Assembly (NCBI GenBank): GCA_004026145.2
Contig: CP034975.1
Span: forward strand, 9,767,418-9,831,417
DNA length: 64,000 bases
Direction of reading: 5' to 3'
From: Takifugu bimaculatus
Lineage: Eukaryota > Chordata > Actinopteri > Tetraodontiformes > Tetraodontidae
Made by a program: the position numbers and the translations under genes. The notes under the pieces are model-generated. The model made no database searches, was not told the origin of the DNA, and was given only the letters and a program-made list of their open reading frames with translations. Of the stretch, positions 61,326 through 64,000 are shown piece after piece. Within the stretch, counting starts at the first letter, position 1, and every line of letters begins with the position of its first letter.

Positions 61326-61885
61326 TCCGGAGACACTCAGAAGCAACTTCTCCCTTAAGGAGAAGAGCTCTCACTCCCCATCCCTGTGTTCAAAAGGCCA
61401 ATTCTCCCGTGTGGGGCTCCAGCGAGCATGCTCAAATATTAATTATATTTATCATTTTCTAATGAGGCCCCTGAAGAACATTTACCCCCGCCACATGTCA
61501 AGCTGCTCTGAAATGAGTGGGGGCATGTCCTTGCTGTGAGTTGGAACAGCAACACAGATAAACAAACATGGCAACACTTTGAAGGGGGCGCGCTGATGTA
61601 AAGCCGGGCCCTGACACTTGGCTCGCGCATCGACATGCCGCATTAGGGTCCAGTTTGGGCTCTGGTATGGACATTACTGCACCCATGGGGGGTGTATGTG
61701 TAATTGTTGCCATCTTTTGTGTGTGCATTTGTGATTGTTAGTGTTTACTCCTACTACTTATTCCCTTGAGGGGTTTGAACCTAGGATATTGATGATATAA
61801 ATGACTAAAAGGTCTTAAATTTGTTGGTCTGTAGGAGCCAGATTGCAGCCACACAAAAAAACAAACGCCTCGTTGCTCCACTTGT

Positions 61886-61930
61886 GCCTCCTCCTCCACC
61901 TCCTCCTCCACCTCCTCCTTCTCCTCCGCC
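61886..61930. repeat. (CCTCCTCCTCCA)n minisatellite-like tract
   Basis: About three and a half units of a 12-base CCT/CCA repeat. On the minus strand it reads as a run of Glu with Val, which makes an artefactual acidic open frame. Confidence 0.85.
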
Positions 61931-63187
61931 ATGTGGGACTTCAGGGATAGGAGCTGCTTTACAGTCTAGGGACAAGAACTAGAGTTGGTTTAATTACGGC
62001 CTGATTGGGAGAGCATTTTCTGAGGGGGGAGCAATTTTATACCCCTCTGTCGCTGATGGATTACAGTTCCTTTCCTCCCCCAGAAAAACCATTTCCCTGC
62101 TTTTCACTCAGATTTGCCCCTCACATCTCAGGTGCAAATGGGTCAAATGGGTGATCTGCCCAAACATGGCATCTGGCAGCAGAGCTCAGACGACCTGGGC
62201 TTTAAGTGACTGCTAATTTGGCTCCTTAATGACAGCCTCTACATTATGATGATCTTATTTCCAGCATAGTTAATTGAATATACTGGCCGGGGTGTAGAGG
62301 GGGGGCTAGCTATGGGGAAGAGCTAATGCACTGTGATGAGGGCCCTAATTGAATTAGTATAACTGAATAGATGGAGTGCTCTGGGAGATCTCTGGAGAAT
62401 GGGAGGGTTTAACACATCACCCAAAAAGACACCCCCCCCCCTCCACCATCATGAAGAAAAGACATCCTAAATTGTGACTTTGAGGGAATGAATAAAAATG
62501 AGGCTTAATTGTATCCGCAGAATAGCCACAGTCGTCACACGCTGCCTGCAGCCACTCGGTTTTTGTTTCAAGAACAGACCAGACTGCAGCGATAACTCGG
62601 AGGGTTTGTAGCGGCCGAGCGAATGAAAGTGAAAGACGTCCCGGCCTTGTAGTCCTGTCAGGGGCCACTTCTTTGCAGGGGCGCGCTGTTTCCTTTTTCC
62701 TCCCATGTGCCGTAGCCGGGACCGAATTAGGATTCTGGGGATGAATGTGGTACCTGGTCCGGCAATGAGCACCTTACACGTCGGTGCTGTTAAAAAATGC
62801 ATCTTGGTTGGACGGGAGGAAAGAGCCAAGGAGAGTTGAGACGGTCAGTGGAACAAATGAAAGACACGATTTAGATAATGGTTTCGGAGCCAGTGCAGGT
62901 CGCCTACATTGTGTGTGTATGAGACAGGTGAGGAAGTGTGAAGGCCCCTTGTGCTTAAAGCTGCCCTTTGATATGTCCCCCCCCCCCCACATTCCGCTCC
63001 CTCTCTTTTTCTCCGGGTTGGAGAGAAGCGCACCAACCTGGTCATTATACATTAAACAGGCTGGGGCTGCTGCATCACACCGGCAATTAAATGGCACTAG
63101 CTGACACGATGCTTGCTATGCCAGTGACCCCCCCACCAGCCAGCCGTACCTTTCAGATTGAGACATAGAAGCCCCAGGGTTGGAGGT

Positions 63188-63520
63188 AGGGGTGGGTGGC
63201 TGGGGCGGTGCGGGGGGGGTGGGGTTTACCACGTCTTCCTCTCTGTGTTGGTTAAATTGGACCAAGGTGCGCCTTTCCACTGATGAGCTTAGATGATGGT
63301 GATGAGGATGCCCCTGTGCTTCAAAGGGACGGCCGTCATGTTTTAACCATAACCTGTGCCGTGCGGTGGCGGGGGGGGGGGGGGAGCGAGGGAGTATGGA
63401 GGTGGTGAGGGGACAGGGAGGAGGAGAAGAGACGATGAAGTAGGAGAAGAAGTAGATCTTGAAACAGTGGAAATTTTAACAAGTGCGGGGGGAGGTGGTG
63501 GGGGGGTGGGTTGGGGGGGG
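63188..63520 (+). repeat. G-rich zone with several G-quadruplex motifs
   Basis: At 63189-63224 there are four or more G-runs of at least three (GGGG, GGG, GGGG, GGGGGGGG, GGGG) with short loops. A G14 run is at 63371-63384. At 63487-63520 the runs G6, G7, G3 and G8 follow each other with loops of up to seven bases. All lie on the coding strand, so the quadruplexes could form in the pre-mRNA. Confidence 0.75.
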
Positions 63521-63812
63521 TGAGCAGTGTGACCGAGGACAACGCAGCACCCCTAATGATGGGTGATATGCAGCAACTGCTGCTGAGCTCCCCATCAACG
63601 GATGACATGGCACAAACACCCATGTCAGTGATGAAGAGGGGAGAGGAGGGGGAAAAAATGGAAAGAGTTTGAGGGGGGAGCGCACTGGCACTCCCCTGAG
63701 ATGGCCTCCAACAGAAAGTAGTTGTTCCTGGCGAGTTTATCCTCATCATTATATTCTGGCTCGGAGCCATGCAGCCAGACACAGTCGGATAATGAGCTGC
63801 TTTTAAAAAAAA

Positions 63813-63830
63813 AGAGAGAGAGAGAGAGAG
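63813..63830. repeat. (AG)n microsatellite
   Basis: About nine AG units after an A-run. Confidence 0.9.
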
Positions 63831-64000
63831 AATCATTCCCTTTTTCCTCTTTCTTCATCCTTCTCTTACATGTGTGTGGTCATGTGGAGTTTGGGCTGTA
63901 AACATGCAGCTCGAGCAGCATGTTCATTCACTCAAATATCCCAGCGTCAATAATTAGTGTTGTGCGTTGGAACAGACACCCCCTCTGACTGGCTGTTTTG

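Larger units (their letters stand above)
1..64000 (+). other. tcf7l2: tcf7l2 gene body, internal part (both ends outside the window)
   Basis: Four exons on the + strand splice into one continuous frame that matches the central part of TCF7L2. This HMG-box factor binds Wnt target genes in the nucleus, activating them with beta-catenin and repressing them with Groucho/TLE co-repressors. Intron sizes seen here are over 22.5 kb, 35,294 bp, 2,032 bp, 897 bp and over 2.7 kb. The first exons, encoding the beta-catenin-binding N-terminus, were looked for in 1-22569 and not recognised, so the window start is inferred to be intronic. A short upstream cassette exon of about 69 nt could still have been missed by eye. 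The HMG box, nuclear localisation signal and CtBP-binding tail are not in the window. The paralogue is decided by the exon A peptide, which differs from the TCF7L1 version. Confidence 0.93.
61218..64000 (+). other. tcf7l2: Intron downstream of exon D (partial)
   Basis: It starts with the consensus donor GTGAGT. It holds CA-type repeats at 61239-61260 and 61301-61325 and a CCTCCTCCTCCA repeat at 61886-61930. A TCF/LEF-type CCTTTGAT lies at 62965-62972. A G-rich zone with G-quadruplex potential runs from 63188 to 63520, and an AG repeat is at 63813-63830. A unique TTAAT-rich stretch at about 62190-62290 may be regulatory. The exon that should begin FPPHMVPPHH was not found before 64000. Confidence 0.85.

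Noticed and set aside
61738..61932. Minus-strand Glu/Val-rich peptide
   Set aside because: Produced by the CCTCCTCCTCCA repeat.
63336..63836. 166-codon minus-strand proline/serine-rich open frame
   Set aside because: It is read through G-rich tracts and an AG repeat; composition artefact.
1..64000. CRISPR arrays, phage, operons, tRNA or rRNA genes
   Set aside because: No spaced direct repeats, bacterial gene organisation or structural RNA signatures were seen on either strand.

Overview
This window is vertebrate nuclear DNA. It is interrupted by long introns, has GT-AG splice sites with pyrimidine tracts, and carries many CA/GT microsatellites and G/C homopolymers. There are no operons, ribosome-binding sites or dense ORFs. 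The gene is tcf7l2 (TCF4), the TCF/LEF HMG-box transcription factor that acts with beta-catenin in Wnt signalling, transcribed on the + strand. The exon peptides match TCF7L2 rather than TCF7L1, TCF7 or LEF1; the decisive segment is the one reading LQSRQALKDARSPSPAHIV. A few residue differences from the human protein, the compact gene, and a fragment resembling a dispersed repeat I know from percomorph fish suggest a teleost. The species cannot be named from this.

Layout. Bases 1-22569 are intron; none of the upstream exons (beta-catenin-binding N-terminus and following exons) was found, so they should lie before the window. Exon A (22570-22671) encodes the segment beginning YLQMKWPLLDV. A 35.3 kb intron follows (22672-57965). 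Then come exon B (57966-58098, SNKVPVVQ...), exon C (60131-60233, IPRPPHPPD...LVP) and exon D (61131-61217, QGQPVYPI...). The rest, to 64000, is intron. Exons A-D splice into one uninterrupted frame of 425 nt (141 codons plus 2 nt). They cover the central regulatory region between the beta-catenin-binding domain and the HMG box. The HMG box and the C-terminal tail are downstream of the window. In the 17-exon human numbering, as I remember it, A-D are exons 5-8.

Non-coding content. Microsatellites cluster at 12.9-13.9 kb and recur elsewhere. A CpG-rich, largely non-repetitive domain at about 45.9-49.9 kb sits inside the large intron and contains several strong unpaired splice donors. It is the best candidate for an internal promoter making N-terminally truncated (dominant-negative) Tcf7l2. 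Several precise hairpins occur in the introns; the strongest lies 283 bp downstream of exon A. Near-consensus TCF/LEF binding sites occur in the introns around exons C and D, which would fit autoregulation.

I found no nested protein-coding gene, RNA gene, intact transposon or novel multi-gene system. The most useful leads are the internal-promoter domain, a non-GT base at the position used as the alternative donor for the LVPQ splice choice, and the long hairpin after exon A.
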